64,000 nucleotides of DNA from HGM04593 sp045636545 (GTDB lineage Bacteria > Bacteroidota > Bacteroidia > Bacteroidales > Bacteroidaceae), in NCBI GenBank assembly GCA_045636545.1, contig JAZTXR010000046.1, positions 1 to 64,000 on the forward strand, written 5' to 3'. The notes below the pieces were generated by a model. That model searched no databases, was not told where the DNA came from, and saw nothing but the letters and a program-made list of their open reading frames with translations. The first letter of the stretch is position 1, and each line of letters opens with the position of its first letter. Shown here one piece after another: positions 44,446 to 52,855 of this stretch. A program made the translations under genes and the position numbers.

Positions 44446-44919
44446 ATGGAAAAAACTCTTATTCTAATCAAGCCCAACGCTATTCAGCGTGGCATTATGG
44501 GTGATATAATTACGCGTTTCGAGCGTAAGGGTCTGCGTTTTGTAGGTATGAAGATGTTTTTCATGACCGACGAGCTTGTTGCCGAGCACTATGCTCACCT
44601 TGTCGAGCGCCCCTTCTATCCCTACTTGAAGGCTTCCATGCAGGCAGCTCCGCTCATTGCTTGTTGTCTTGAGGGTGCCGAGGCTGTGGAGACCGTGCGC
44701 CAGATGGTGGGTGTGACAAACTCACGCCGTGCTCTCCCCGGTACAATACGTGGTGATTTCTCAATGAGCGGTGAGCAGAACGTTGTGCATGCATCCGATT
44801 CTGTAGAGAATGCACTTGTTGAGATTGACCGTTTCTTCAAGCCCGAGGAGCTGTTTGACTATCAGTCGGCTGTTACCTGTTTTGAGTATGGTGGCGAGGA
44901 AACCTTGAAATTCAAATAA
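44446..44919 (+). CDS. ndk: nucleoside diphosphate kinase
   Basis: Ndk transfers the gamma phosphate of ATP to nucleoside diphosphates through a phosphohistidine. The 157-residue protein starts MEKTLILIKPNAIQRG. The catalytic His115 lies in NVVHASDSVENA, and the VTNSRRALPGTIRGDF segment binds nucleotide. Length is slightly above the usual 140-150 because of a longer C-terminal part. The peptidase gene begins at GTG 44924, 4 bp after its stop. Confidence 0.94.
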   Translation: MEKTLILIKPNAIQRGIMGDIITRFERKGLRFVGMKMFFMTDELVAEHYAHLVERPFYPYLKASMQAAPLIACCLEGAEAVETVRQMVGVTNSRRALPGTIRGDFSMSGEQNVVHASDSVENALVEIDRFFKPEELFDYQSAVTCFEYGGEETLKFK

Positions 44920-44923
44920 GAAG

Positions 44924-45787
44924 GTGAAGATTATTTCAAAATCGTCTGCATTTGCCTTGCTGTTTTTTGCGGCTGCCGGAGTGGCGGCGCAGGATGCTGT
45001 GTCGGAGCCGGTATCTCTGTACAGGTCTGTAGAGAGTGTGGAGCCTGTGGCACCGCATTTCATGCTGTTGAATGAGGAGAATATCATCCCGTCGGATGAG
45101 ATGTACCCCACCTGGACCAACTCCGTTGTGCATTACAACTCGGAAATGCCCGACTCCTTCAGGATTGACCTGCGCAACTATGTGATGCCCACGCCCAGTG
45201 TAAAGGTGACCGATATCTTCGGCTACCGTCCCAACCGTCGCCGCGTGCATAATGGCTTGGATATAAAGGTGCTGACTGGTGACACAATCTATGCTGCGTT
45301 CGACGGCAAGGTGCGCATCGCAAGCTACCAGCGCCGTGGCTATGGCTATTATGTGGTGGTGCGCCATAATAACGGCATTGAAACACTCTATGCCCACCTG
45401 TCTAAAAGGCTTGTTGATGTCAATCAGAACGTGAAGGCCGGTGACCCCATTGGTCTTGGCGGTAACACAGGCCGCAGTTCGGGTTCTCACCTGCATTTCG
45501 AGACCATACTGATGGGCAAAAGCCTCGACCCCGCGCTGATGTTCGACTTCAAGAACCAGAAGATGACCGGTGAGAGCTATCTCTATCGCAGGCCAGGTAG
45601 CAAGTATATCGAGAACGGGCAGGTGAAGATTGCCGGCCCCGAGAAGAAATACCACAAGGTGCGCAGCGGTGACACGATAGAAAGGATTGCGCGCAAGTAT
45701 GGTGTGTCGCAACGCCGTATATTTGAACTCAACGGCTTGAAATCGAACGCAATCATACGCCCCGGCCAGCAGTTGCGCTATCAATAA
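44924..45787 (+). CDS. exported M23 metallopeptidase with C-terminal LysM
   Basis: A 287-residue protein from GTG 44924, with signal peptide KIISKSSAFALLFFAAAGVAAQ. The M23 (LytM-like) domain at about 95-200 keeps all ligands: HNGLDI (HxGxD) and SGSHLHFET (HxH). It is predicted to be an active peptidoglycan endopeptidase. A LysM domain closes the protein (about 243-287, YHKVRSGDTIERIARKYG), anchoring it to peptidoglycan. This is the NlpD-like layout with domains in reverse order. It is co-directional with ndk and the small exported protein. Confidence 0.92.
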   Translation: MKIISKSSAFALLFFAAAGVAAQDAVSEPVSLYRSVESVEPVAPHFMLLNEENIIPSDEMYPTWTNSVVHYNSEMPDSFRIDLRNYVMPTPSVKVTDIFGYRPNRRRVHNGLDIKVLTGDTIYAAFDGKVRIASYQRRGYGYYVVVRHNNGIETLYAHLSKRLVDVNQNVKAGDPIGLGGNTGRSSGSHLHFETILMGKSLDPALMFDFKNQKMTGESYLYRRPGSKYIENGQVKIAGPEKKYHKVRSGDTIERIARKYGVSQRRIFELNGLKSNAIIRPGQQLRYQ

Positions 45788-45810
45788 TCAATCCCCGTTG
45801 AAATGAAATT

Positions 45811-46182
45811 ATGCGCAGGCTGTTGATTGCGATATTTGCGGCATTCATTCTGTTTGGTATACCGGCGGCAACTGCTTGTGTCATTGCCGACAATGCATTT
45901 TCTGTCGCAACAACGAATGTCCTTGATAAATTGATTGCTCTAATCAATGGCTATACAAAGAGGGTAGATGCTGCAGTGTCAATAGAGGAACTCGAGGCGT
46001 TGTATGCCGGGCTTGAGCAGGATATGGTCTCCTTTGCAAAGGATAATGCCGGTGAGATTGCCAAGTTTGATGCAGACCTTACTGGCAAGGCAAAGGAAAA
46101 GTATGAGGCGGAACTCTCAAAGGCCATCAGGTTGTTTAAGAGCGCTCTTGAGAAGAGGGTGATGGAGTTCCTTGGTGAATAA
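45811..46182 (+). CDS. small exported protein of unknown function
   Basis: A 123-residue protein with signal peptide MRRLLIAIFAAFILFGIPAATA, then Cys. The Cys could be a lipobox-like residue (ATAC), but the fit is weaker than a standard lipobox. The mature part is helical, with VSIEELEALYAGLEQD and LTGKAKEKYEAELSKAI. Its layout is like that of the lipoprotein at 11546-11857, and the two may be paralogues. The family is not recognised. It begins 23 bp after the M23/LysM gene. Confidence 0.65.
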   Translation: MRRLLIAIFAAFILFGIPAATACVIADNAFSVATTNVLDKLIALINGYTKRVDAAVSIEELEALYAGLEQDMVSFAKDNAGEIAKFDADLTGKAKEKYEAELSKAIRLFKSALEKRVMEFLGE

Positions 46183-46195
46183 ACGGATATTCAAT

Positions 46196-46230
46196 CATTC
46201 AGCCCGGCAAGTTACTTGCCGGGCTGAATG
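46196..46230. terminator. 16-bp perfect hairpin at convergent junction
   Basis: Arms 46196-46211 and 46215-46230 are exact reverse complements with a 3-nt loop TTA. Between the small exported gene and phoA. Confidence 0.82.
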
Positions 46231-46236
46231 TATCTA

Positions 46237-47589
46237 TTACTTCTTTTTGCCGCAGTATTTCCCTTTTAGCTTAAAGTCTATCATAATAAAGTTCCTTATT
46301 ATGTTGGGGATGTCGGTATTGTCGATGACTCCGTTGAATTTGTCGGCCTCCTCGCCTATGGCGAACAGGGGAACGAAAGTGCCCGAGTGGTTGCCGCTTG
46401 CCCAAGAGACAAGAGCCTTGCGGTCAAGGTCATAGATTGCGTTGTATGCAATCTTGTTTGCAAGATCATGCGTCATATTCACGCTCTCCTCGGCATTGTG
46501 CTTGTCGCGTAATTCAACTCCCACATTCTCTTGTACCATACGTGCAACCTCACCCCAGGTAGTCTCCTTTAGACCTTTAAGCATTGCAACAAGGTTGTCT
46601 ACACTGACTTTCTGCGATGCCAGTTCTTTCAGGTTCAGCTTGTACTCGCCGGTGTAGCCAAGAACTATGCCGCCGGTCTCGTGGTCGGCTGTAACGATGA
46701 TGAGTGTCTCGTCCTTGTGCTTTTTGTAGAACTCGTATGCCTCCTCAATGGCTGCATTGAAATCGAGCACCTCGTGAATCATTGTGGCGGCATCGTCGCT
46801 GTGAGAAGCGTAGTCAATTTTGCCGCCCTCGACCATCATAAAGAAACCCTCTTTCTTGCTCTTCCTGCTCAAGAAATCAATTCCGGCCTTTGTAATCTGT
46901 GCAAGTGTGAGGTCATCCTCTGCGCGGTCAATCGTGTATGGAATCTCCTCGGCAACGTTCTTCTGGTAGAGCATCATCTTCTCGGCATTCCCTGCTTTTG
47001 CCTTGTAGTCGTCATATCCGCGTGCAATTGTATAGCCTTGCTTCTCGGCTCTGCCGTAGAGGTCACTGCGCTGTTCTGCAGTGCACTTTGCATCACCGCC
47101 GGCATAGAAGTCATAGTCGGCCTTTAGCATCCACTGCGCAATCTCGTTGTAGTTGTGGCGGCTATTGTTGTGGGCATAGAATGCCGATGGGGTTGCGTGG
47201 TTTATGCACACGGTGGTTGCGATACCCACTGCCATACCGCTGTTCTTGGCTGTGAGGGCCACGCTGTAGACATCATTGCCTTCGGCATCCTTGCCAATGC
47301 GCCCGTTGCTTGTCTTGCTGCCGGTTGAGAGTGCCGTGCCCGATGCCGCAGAGTCTGTCACTCCATTGCTTGCCGAGAAGGTTGTGACAAAGGCGCTCTC
47401 GGGGAACTGTGTGAATACCAGTTTCTGTGGGCGGCCAATTACCCCCTGCAACTCGCCCAGGTAAAGTTCTGTGGCAAGTACATGCGATGGTCCCATGCCG
47501 TCACCTATAAAATAGAATATATACTTTGGCTGTGCAAAACCAGTTGCTACAACAAGCAGCAGAAGCAGTGTTCCTAAAATGCGTTTCAT
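46237..47589 (-). CDS. alkaline phosphatase
   Basis: A 450-residue exported phosphomonoesterase of the PhoA superfamily. The signal peptide ends at GFAQ. The N-terminal metal ligand is in YIFYFIGDGMGPSH. The nucleophile Ser is in VTDSAASGTALSTG, and later His/Asp ligands are in the VEGGKIDYASHSDDA and TADHETGG segments. The expected role is phosphate release from periplasmic esters. It is the last gene of the minus-strand envelope run, 21 bp after the serpin. Confidence 0.92.
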   Translation of the reverse strand: MKRILGTLLLLLVVATGFAQPKYIFYFIGDGMGPSHVLATELYLGELQGVIGRPQKLVFTQFPESAFVTTFSASNGVTDSAASGTALSTGSKTSNGRIGKDAEGNDVYSVALTAKNSGMAVGIATTVCINHATPSAFYAHNNSRHNYNEIAQWMLKADYDFYAGGDAKCTAEQRSDLYGRAEKQGYTIARGYDDYKAKAGNAEKMMLYQKNVAEEIPYTIDRAEDDLTLAQITKAGIDFLSRKSKKEGFFMMVEGGKIDYASHSDDAATMIHEVLDFNAAIEEAYEFYKKHKDETLIIVTADHETGGIVLGYTGEYKLNLKELASQKVSVDNLVAMLKGLKETTWGEVARMVQENVGVELRDKHNAEESVNMTHDLANKIAYNAIYDLDRKALVSWASGNHSGTFVPLFAIGEEADKFNGVIDNTDIPNIIRNFIMIDFKLKGKYCGKKK

Positions 47590-47610
47590 ATTGTCTCTGT
47601 TTTTCTTTGG

Positions 47611-48813
47611 TTACTTTATTGCAGGGTTGCCCACCTTGCCGATGAACAGCACGTTGTTATTGTTGTCTATTATAGCATATATGAAAGGGCGGTCAAAGGT
47701 CATGATTTCAATCTTTGGCGGTCTCATTGAGAGTGCTCCGGCTCTTCCCATTGTAACGGCTGCCGCCTCTGTGCCTTTCTCGTCTACATTTATATATGTC
47801 TTCTGTACGATGTCGCTGATGTAGAGCGCCTTGTCCGATATTCCGCCGAATTGCGCCTTGCTGCCAAAGGCTCTTCTAATGCAAAGGCCGGCGAGGATGG
47901 GCTTGAGGCTGCCGCTGAAATCTGTCCTGAATCTGGGCAGTGACAGTGTGAGGTTGCAGGTCTCCATAGCTTTGAGGTATGTGTCCAAATCCTTTGCAAG
48001 GTACATGGCGGCTTCGTCGCATCCCACACCCTCGTTTGGCAGTACAAGCAGCATGCTGTAGCCGCTCTCATAACGTTTGAGGGTCATGGCAAGAACATCG
48101 TCCTTATAACAGGGCTTGTTGGCACGCATCATCATCATTGGCACCTTTACTTCCTCGCCTTTCCCGGTAGTGAACTTCTGCTGTGTAGTGTTCTTCTCGC
48201 CGAATGGCTTGTTCCACTTGCCGTTGAAGTAGAGTGCGTTCAGCAGAATCATCCTGTCATTGTCATTGAAACTGTCGAGTATTGACGGTATCTTGCCGTT
48301 GGTGTTCTCCTTGCACCAGTCGTTTATGCGCTTTACGGTGCTGTCATTGAATTCTGCTCTCTCCACAAGCGCATCAAGATATTTCTTGTTTATGTCAATG
48401 AACTGCGGCTTTACATCGAAACGCTCTTTAATCCAGATTGAGTTTGCCGTCTTTACCTCGCAATACCTGTTTCCCAGGTTGTCCAGCAGCTCCCGGCAGC
48501 GGGTATTGGCATCCTCGCCCAGTTGCATTGCATCGCAGATTTCCTGTCTTGTCTTGCCCTCGGCACCGTTGGCAATCATTGCCATGGCAAACTGTGCGCT
48601 CAATGGCGACAGGCAGATGTTCTCTTTGTCAATCTGTCTGCATGCCTCGCTCAGCAGGCTGCCCCAAAATGCACCGCTCCTTTCATTGCCTTGAACGTTT
48701 GCCGTTATATTGGCAGGCTCATTGTCAGGAGTTGCTGTGCCTGTGCTGTTCTTGGCTGTACCGCATGACATCAATGTAGCGACAAGGGTTATATATAATA
48801 TCCTTTCAATCAT
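47611..48813 (-). CDS. serpin-family lipoprotein (serine/cysteine protease inhibitor)
   Basis: A 400-residue serpin with a lipobox TLMSC (Cys about 17), hence membrane-anchored. The body begins with the shutter/A-helix pattern NICLSPLSAQFAMAMIANGAEGKT and continues through NALYFNGKWNKPF. The hinge of the reactive loop is EKGTEAAAVT (345-354), a good inhibitory-type hinge. Counting from P17 at Glu345 gives P1 Leu361 and P1' Ser362. This predicts inhibition of chymotrypsin- or elastase-like, or papain-like, proteases. It starts 1 bp after rseP and lies 21 bp before phoA. Confidence 0.92.
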   Translation of the reverse strand: MIERILYITLVATLMSCGTAKNSTGTATPDNEPANITANVQGNERSGAFWGSLLSEACRQIDKENICLSPLSAQFAMAMIANGAEGKTRQEICDAMQLGEDANTRCRELLDNLGNRYCEVKTANSIWIKERFDVKPQFIDINKKYLDALVERAEFNDSTVKRINDWCKENTNGKIPSILDSFNDNDRMILLNALYFNGKWNKPFGEKNTTQQKFTTGKGEEVKVPMMMMRANKPCYKDDVLAMTLKRYESGYSMLLVLPNEGVGCDEAAMYLAKDLDTYLKAMETCNLTLSLPRFRTDFSGSLKPILAGLCIRRAFGSKAQFGGISDKALYISDIVQKTYINVDEKGTEAAAVTMGRAGALSMRPPKIEIMTFDRPFIYAIIDNNNNVLFIGKVGNPAIK

Positions 48814-48814
48814 G

Positions 48815-50152
48815 TCAGAACACGAATTTCATCAGGTCATTGTATGTCGCCAACACGAACAGGCCAAGGAGAAGAATCATGCCTGTCATCTGTGCGCGCT
48901 CCATGAACTTGTCGCTTGGCTGTTTGCCGGTGATTATCTCAAAGAGCAGGAATATTGCATGGCCGCCGTCGAGTGCAGGGATGGGCAGGATGTTCATGAA
49001 GGCAAGTATGATTGAGATGAACGCTGTCATCAACCAGAACTCATGCCAATCCCAGCTTGCGGGGAACAGGCTGCCAATTGAGGCGAACATACCCACCGAT
49101 TTTGCGCCGTCGCTGGTGAATACATATTTGAAGTCGCTCACATAGCCACGGAGAACATCGAACCCGAATGATATGCCGGCGGGGAATGATGCAAAGAAAC
49201 CATAATCGCTGTGCACGAGCGGGTAGTCGTTCAGTACGGGCATAAGACCCACGATGAATGTGCTGTTAACACTCACTGGCAGTGTGATGGCGCTGTCGCG
49301 CATCACCTCGATGTCAAAGTCTTGCTTGTTCTGTTCCTTCAGGTCGGCAAGCGCTTTTCTGAAGTCGGTCCAGCTGTCAATGCCCTTTCCGTCGACCGAG
49401 AGAATCCTGTCGCCCTTGGCAATGCCAGCTACAGCACCGGCGCTGTTTACATCAATGCTGTCAATGACGGGCAATACCCTCTCCTGCAGGAACAGGCCGC
49501 CCCTGTTCATGTTCAGCAGTCCCAGGGTGTCGGGTATTGCTATCGTAACTTCCTTGCCGTCGCGCAGCACGGTAACCTCCTTGGCGTTGCATATATCGCG
49601 GAAGATGTTGGTCGCGCGCACCTTGTCATGGTAGAGCTTGTGCAGCTCCTCGCCATCGGCCTTTGTGAGGATATCGCCATTGCGGAAACCAATCTCCTGT
49701 GCTGTCCCGTTGAATACAAGACCGTTCTTCATCGTGTGCAGGTCGGTATGCGATTCGCCCCATGTGAACAGCACCATTGCATAGATGAAAATGGCAAGTA
49801 TAAGGTTGAACATTACACCGCCCACAATGATGAGCAGTCGCTGCCATGCCGGCTTAGAGCGGTATTCCCATGCCTCGGCGGGCTTGTTCATCTGCTCGGT
49901 ATCCATTGACTCGTCAATCATGCCTGCAATCTTGCAGTAGCCACCAAGTGGAATCCAGCCAATGCCGTACTCTGTTTCGCTGTTCTTGGGTTTCCATTTG
50001 AAGAGCGAGAATTTCCAGTCGAAGAAGAGGTAGAACTTCTCGACCCTTACCTTGAAGAGTCTTGCAAAAAGAAAGTGACCGAACTCATGAATAAGCACCA
50101 GCAGGCTCAATGCCAGAATGAGCTGCAGTGCGCGTACCAAAAATATTTCCAT
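48815..50152 (-). CDS. rseP: site-2 intramembrane protease RseP
   Basis: A 445-residue S2P-family zinc protease. The HEFGH motif is at residues 22-26 (His22, Glu23, His26) and the third zinc ligand is in NILPIPALDGGHAIF near residue 390. One or two PDZ-like domains lie between (residues about 115-310). Four TM helices are predicted. RseP homologues cleave anti-sigma factors and signal peptides within the membrane. The gene lies downstream of dxr after a 144-bp gap that holds an inverted repeat. Confidence 0.94.
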   Translation of the reverse strand: MEIFLVRALQLILALSLLVLIHEFGHFLFARLFKVRVEKFYLFFDWKFSLFKWKPKNSETEYGIGWIPLGGYCKIAGMIDESMDTEQMNKPAEAWEYRSKPAWQRLLIIVGGVMFNLILAIFIYAMVLFTWGESHTDLHTMKNGLVFNGTAQEIGFRNGDILTKADGEELHKLYHDKVRATNIFRDICNAKEVTVLRDGKEVTIAIPDTLGLLNMNRGGLFLQERVLPVIDSIDVNSAGAVAGIAKGDRILSVDGKGIDSWTDFRKALADLKEQNKQDFDIEVMRDSAITLPVSVNSTFIVGLMPVLNDYPLVHSDYGFFASFPAGISFGFDVLRGYVSDFKYVFTSDGAKSVGMFASIGSLFPASWDWHEFWLMTAFISIILAFMNILPIPALDGGHAIFLLFEIITGKQPSDKFMERAQMTGMILLLGLFVLATYNDLMKFVF

Positions 50153-50212
50153 AGTGTATTGTATGTTTTTTAGTTTTCTTGTTTTCCGCTTTAATCACAC
50201 TCCGTGTGCTTG

Positions 50213-50278
50213 AAACTTGGCTGCGCTCGCGGTAAAACACTAAAGCAAGCTTTGTGTTTTGCTCACTTGCACAAGTTT
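50213..50278. repeat. interrupted inverted repeat between dxr and rseP
   Basis: AAACTTG (50213-50219) pairs with CAAGTTT (50272-50278), and AAAACAC (50234-50240) with GTGTTTT (50254-50260), around a CAAGCTT core. It fills the largest gap of the tsaB-phoA run. It may be an interspersed repeat or an mRNA stem-loop. Confidence 0.45.
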
Positions 50279-50296
50279 TAACCTTTTGACCTTTCT

Positions 50297-51457
50297 TTAA
50301 ATCCATTCGTTTACCATAGCCCTTATCTCCCTGTCTGTCTCAAGGTAGTCGTCGAGCGTGGGTTTCAGTATGTAGGTAGCCTTTTCCATGGCGCGTTCAA
50401 TGAGCTTGGGCATGTCGGTGAACTTTATGCGCTCCTCAAGGAATGCCGCCACGCACACCTCGTTTGCGGCATTTACCACGCAGGGTATGTTTCCGCCCTC
50501 GGCCAGCGCTGTATATGCGTGGCGCAGGTTGGGGAAGAGGTCAAGGTCGGGCTTTTCGAACGTCAGCTCCTTCAAGGTGTTCCAGTCAATGCGGTCGAAC
50601 GATGATGAGAGACGTGTGGGGTAGGTGAGTGCATACATAATAGGTAGGCGCATGTCGGGCGTGCCGAGCTGTGCCTTTATGGCGCCGTCGGCAAACTGCA
50701 CCATCGAGTGAATGACCGATTGCGGGTGCACCACCACCTCAATGTCCTCGGCTCCCACACCAAAGAGCCACTTTGCCTCCATTACCTCGAAACCCTTGTT
50801 CATCATGGATGCCGAGTCTATGGTTATCTTGGCGCCCATGCTCCAGTTGGGGTGCTTGAGTGCCTGCTGCACGGTGACATGCTCCAGCTGCTCCTTCCTG
50901 AAAGTGCGGAACGGGCCACCCGATGCGGTGAGGATGAGCTTCTCCACCTTGTTGTTCATCTCGCCGGCAAGGCATTGGAATATTGCCGAGTGCTCCGAGT
51001 CTACAGGCAGGATGGGGGTTTGGTGCTTCATTGCCAGTTCGTTTATCATCTCGCCGGCAACCACCATTGTCTCCTTGTTTGCAAGTGCAATTGCCTTGCC
51101 CGCCTTGATGGCGTTGATTGTGGGGCGCAGGCCCGAGAATCCCACCATTGCGGTAACCACAATGTCAATTGGCTTGGACTCCACAATCTGGCATATTGAC
51201 TCATAGCCGCCATATACCTTTATGGGCAGGTCGGCCAGTGCCTCCTTCAGTCTGGGGTATTTGCTCTCGTCGGCAATGACCACGGCCTCGGGCAGGAACT
51301 TGCGTGCCTGCTGTATCAGTTCGTCTACGCGTGTGTTCGCTGTTATTGCATATACCTCGAACTTGTCGGGATGCTCCTCTACCACCTGCAGTGTCTGTGT
51401 GCCAATGGAACCTGTTGAGCCCAGGATGGCGATAGTCCTTTTCTTTATCTCACTCAT
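50297..51457 (-). CDS. dxr: 1-deoxy-D-xylulose 5-phosphate reductoisomerase
   Basis: Dxr (IspC) converts DXP to methylerythritol 4-phosphate using NADPH and a divalent metal, the committed step of the MEP pathway. The 386-residue protein has the NADPH-binding ILGSTGSIGTQTL (about 11-23), the catalytic PVDSEHSAIFQCL segment with Ser-Glu, and LTASGGPFRTF. It sits 14 bp after the M23-like gene. IspD, the next enzyme, is at 41125 on the opposite strand. Confidence 0.96.
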   Translation of the reverse strand: MSEIKKRTIAILGSTGSIGTQTLQVVEEHPDKFEVYAITANTRVDELIQQARKFLPEAVVIADESKYPRLKEALADLPIKVYGGYESICQIVESKPIDIVVTAMVGFSGLRPTINAIKAGKAIALANKETMVVAGEMINELAMKHQTPILPVDSEHSAIFQCLAGEMNNKVEKLILTASGGPFRTFRKEQLEHVTVQQALKHPNWSMGAKITIDSASMMNKGFEVMEAKWLFGVGAEDIEVVVHPQSVIHSMVQFADGAIKAQLGTPDMRLPIMYALTYPTRLSSSFDRIDWNTLKELTFEKPDLDLFPNLRHAYTALAEGGNIPCVVNAANEVCVAAFLEERIKFTDMPKLIERAMEKATYILKPTLDDYLETDREIRAMVNEWI

Positions 51458-51471
51458 AGTTATTTGTCATT

Positions 51472-52329
51472 TTAGAATGCAATGTATATGTTAGGGTCGA
51501 GCGGCTTGCTCCTGTGCCACAGCTCCAGGTGCAGGAACTCTTTCTTCTTTCCGTTTTCCCTGCCTGAACCGTCGCTCAATGTGCCAATAACCTCGCCGCC
51601 ATAGACCTTGTCGCCCACCTGCTTGAGCAGGCGATAGCAGTTGCGGTATATTGAAATGAGGTTCTCGCGGTGCTGCAGGGCTATGGTATAGCCGTCATTG
51701 GCAGTGTAGTCGCTGAACACTACAATTCCGTCATGTATGGCTACGATATTCTCTCCTGTCGCCTCGGCAATGTCAACGCCGTAGTGGCCGGTGGCGGGGT
51801 CGAATGTCCTTATTATCTCGCCTTTGGTGGGGCGGAACAGGTTCAGCTCCTGCAAAGCGGCAACGCTGGCTGCCTGTGATGTCAGGTTATACCTCTCGCG
51901 CTCTTCCCATTTTTTCATGAACTCGGCCTCCAGCCCGGTTGTCTCTATTGAGAAATCCTTGTTGGATACCGGTTGCGGTGAGTTCTTGAGCGAGTCGAGA
52001 GTGATGTCGCCGTTCATTATTGCGCGTATGTTCGCAAGGTAGGCATCCTGCTTCTCAATCTCGTGCATCAGTGAGTCTACACGCAGGCTGTTGGTGACAA
52101 TCTTGTCCTTCTCGCCCTTGTTTACATATCCCGGCAGCATACTGCCCAGCGGGGTATATATGGCTACAAGATACAACACCCATGCAACGAGCAGGAACGC
52201 GATGAAGAGTGAGAGTATCATAAATATCGGCGATACGTTGAAGCCGTGCATATCCTCCGGCTTGTTCTCGTTGTGTATTGTCAGGCGGTACTTGCGTAGG
52301 AGCCTGCTTCCGAAACCTCTTTTTTTCAT
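51472..52329 (-). CDS. M23-family membrane protein lacking the first His of HxH
   Basis: A 285-residue membrane protein. A TM helix spans about residues 33-57, and a linker with possible coiled-coil (about 70-160) precedes a C-terminal LytM domain. The metal motif HYGVDI retains His182 and Asp186, but the usual HxH is FLH here. Phe265 (codon 51535-51537) replaces the first, catalytic His and only His267 remains. It may be inactive and act as an activator or scaffold, like degenerate LytM factors. Chain length is normal, so this is not a truncation. It lies between rimM and dxr with 13-14 bp gaps. Confidence 0.88.
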   Translation of the reverse strand: MKKRGFGSRLLRKYRLTIHNENKPEDMHGFNVSPIFMILSLFIAFLLVAWVLYLVAIYTPLGSMLPGYVNKGEKDKIVTNSLRVDSLMHEIEKQDAYLANIRAIMNGDITLDSLKNSPQPVSNKDFSIETTGLEAEFMKKWEERERYNLTSQAASVAALQELNLFRPTKGEIIRTFDPATGHYGVDIAEATGENIVAIHDGIVVFSDYTANDGYTIALQHRENLISIYRNCYRLLKQVGDKVYGGEVIGTLSDGSGRENGKKKEFLHLELWHRSKPLDPNIYIAF

Positions 52330-52342
52330 ATTCTATCTTCTG

Positions 52343-52852
52343 TTAAAGGGAAACCAATCCCTGTGGCAGGTCGAAGATTATTGTCTGTCCGTCGTGGTCA
52401 ATGTCGGCAATGAACTCCTCCTGTGCGGGAATCAATATCTCCTCGCCGTCATTCTCCACCACAAACAGTGTGTTGATGGTGCTGTCATCAATCTCCACAA
52501 TCTCACCAATGTGTCCCAATGTCCTGTCGGTAGCGGTGAAGCCGATGAAGTAACCCAGGGAGAGCTCCTCGCTCTCCTCCACCCATTTGCGCGGAATGAA
52601 GGCCTCGCGGTTGGTGAGGTAGCGCACCTCCTCGGCGTTCTCCATGCGCTCGACCTTTACAATGAGCGTGTCATTGCTCTTTGGGCGTACCGATTCAAAG
52701 AAGAACGGTACCAGTATGCCGTCAATGTCGCAGGCGACAAAGTCGCAGCCGTCGCCAAGTGCAAAGGTGTCGCCCTGCAAACCAATCTCTCCTTTTGTGC
52801 CGTGTGGCTTCAGAAACTTGCCGAAGTACACGAAATCCTCTTTCTTGAGCAT
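52343..52852 (-). CDS. rimM: ribosome maturation factor RimM
   Basis: RimM binds ribosomal protein S19 and helps assemble the 30S head. The 169-residue protein has the N-terminal beta-barrel (FVYFGKFLKPHGTKGEIGL) and the C-terminal PRC-barrel with GHIGEIVEIDDSTINTLFVV and ILIPAQEEFIADID. It is separated from murA by 3 bp. In many bacteria rimM sits with rpsP and trmD; here it is placed with cell-wall and isoprenoid genes. Confidence 0.94.
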   Translation of the reverse strand: MLKKEDFVYFGKFLKPHGTKGEIGLQGDTFALGDGCDFVACDIDGILVPFFFESVRPKSNDTLIVKVERMENAEEVRYLTNREAFIPRKWVEESEELSLGYFIGFTATDRTLGHIGEIVEIDDSTINTLFVVENDGEEILIPAQEEFIADIDHDGQTIIFDLPQGLVSL

Positions 52853-52855
52853 ATC

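Noticed and set aside
48815..50152. Complementary-strand ORFs over rseP, dxr and murA
   Set aside because: Long antisense ORFs follow from codon bias. They lack family similarity and promoters.
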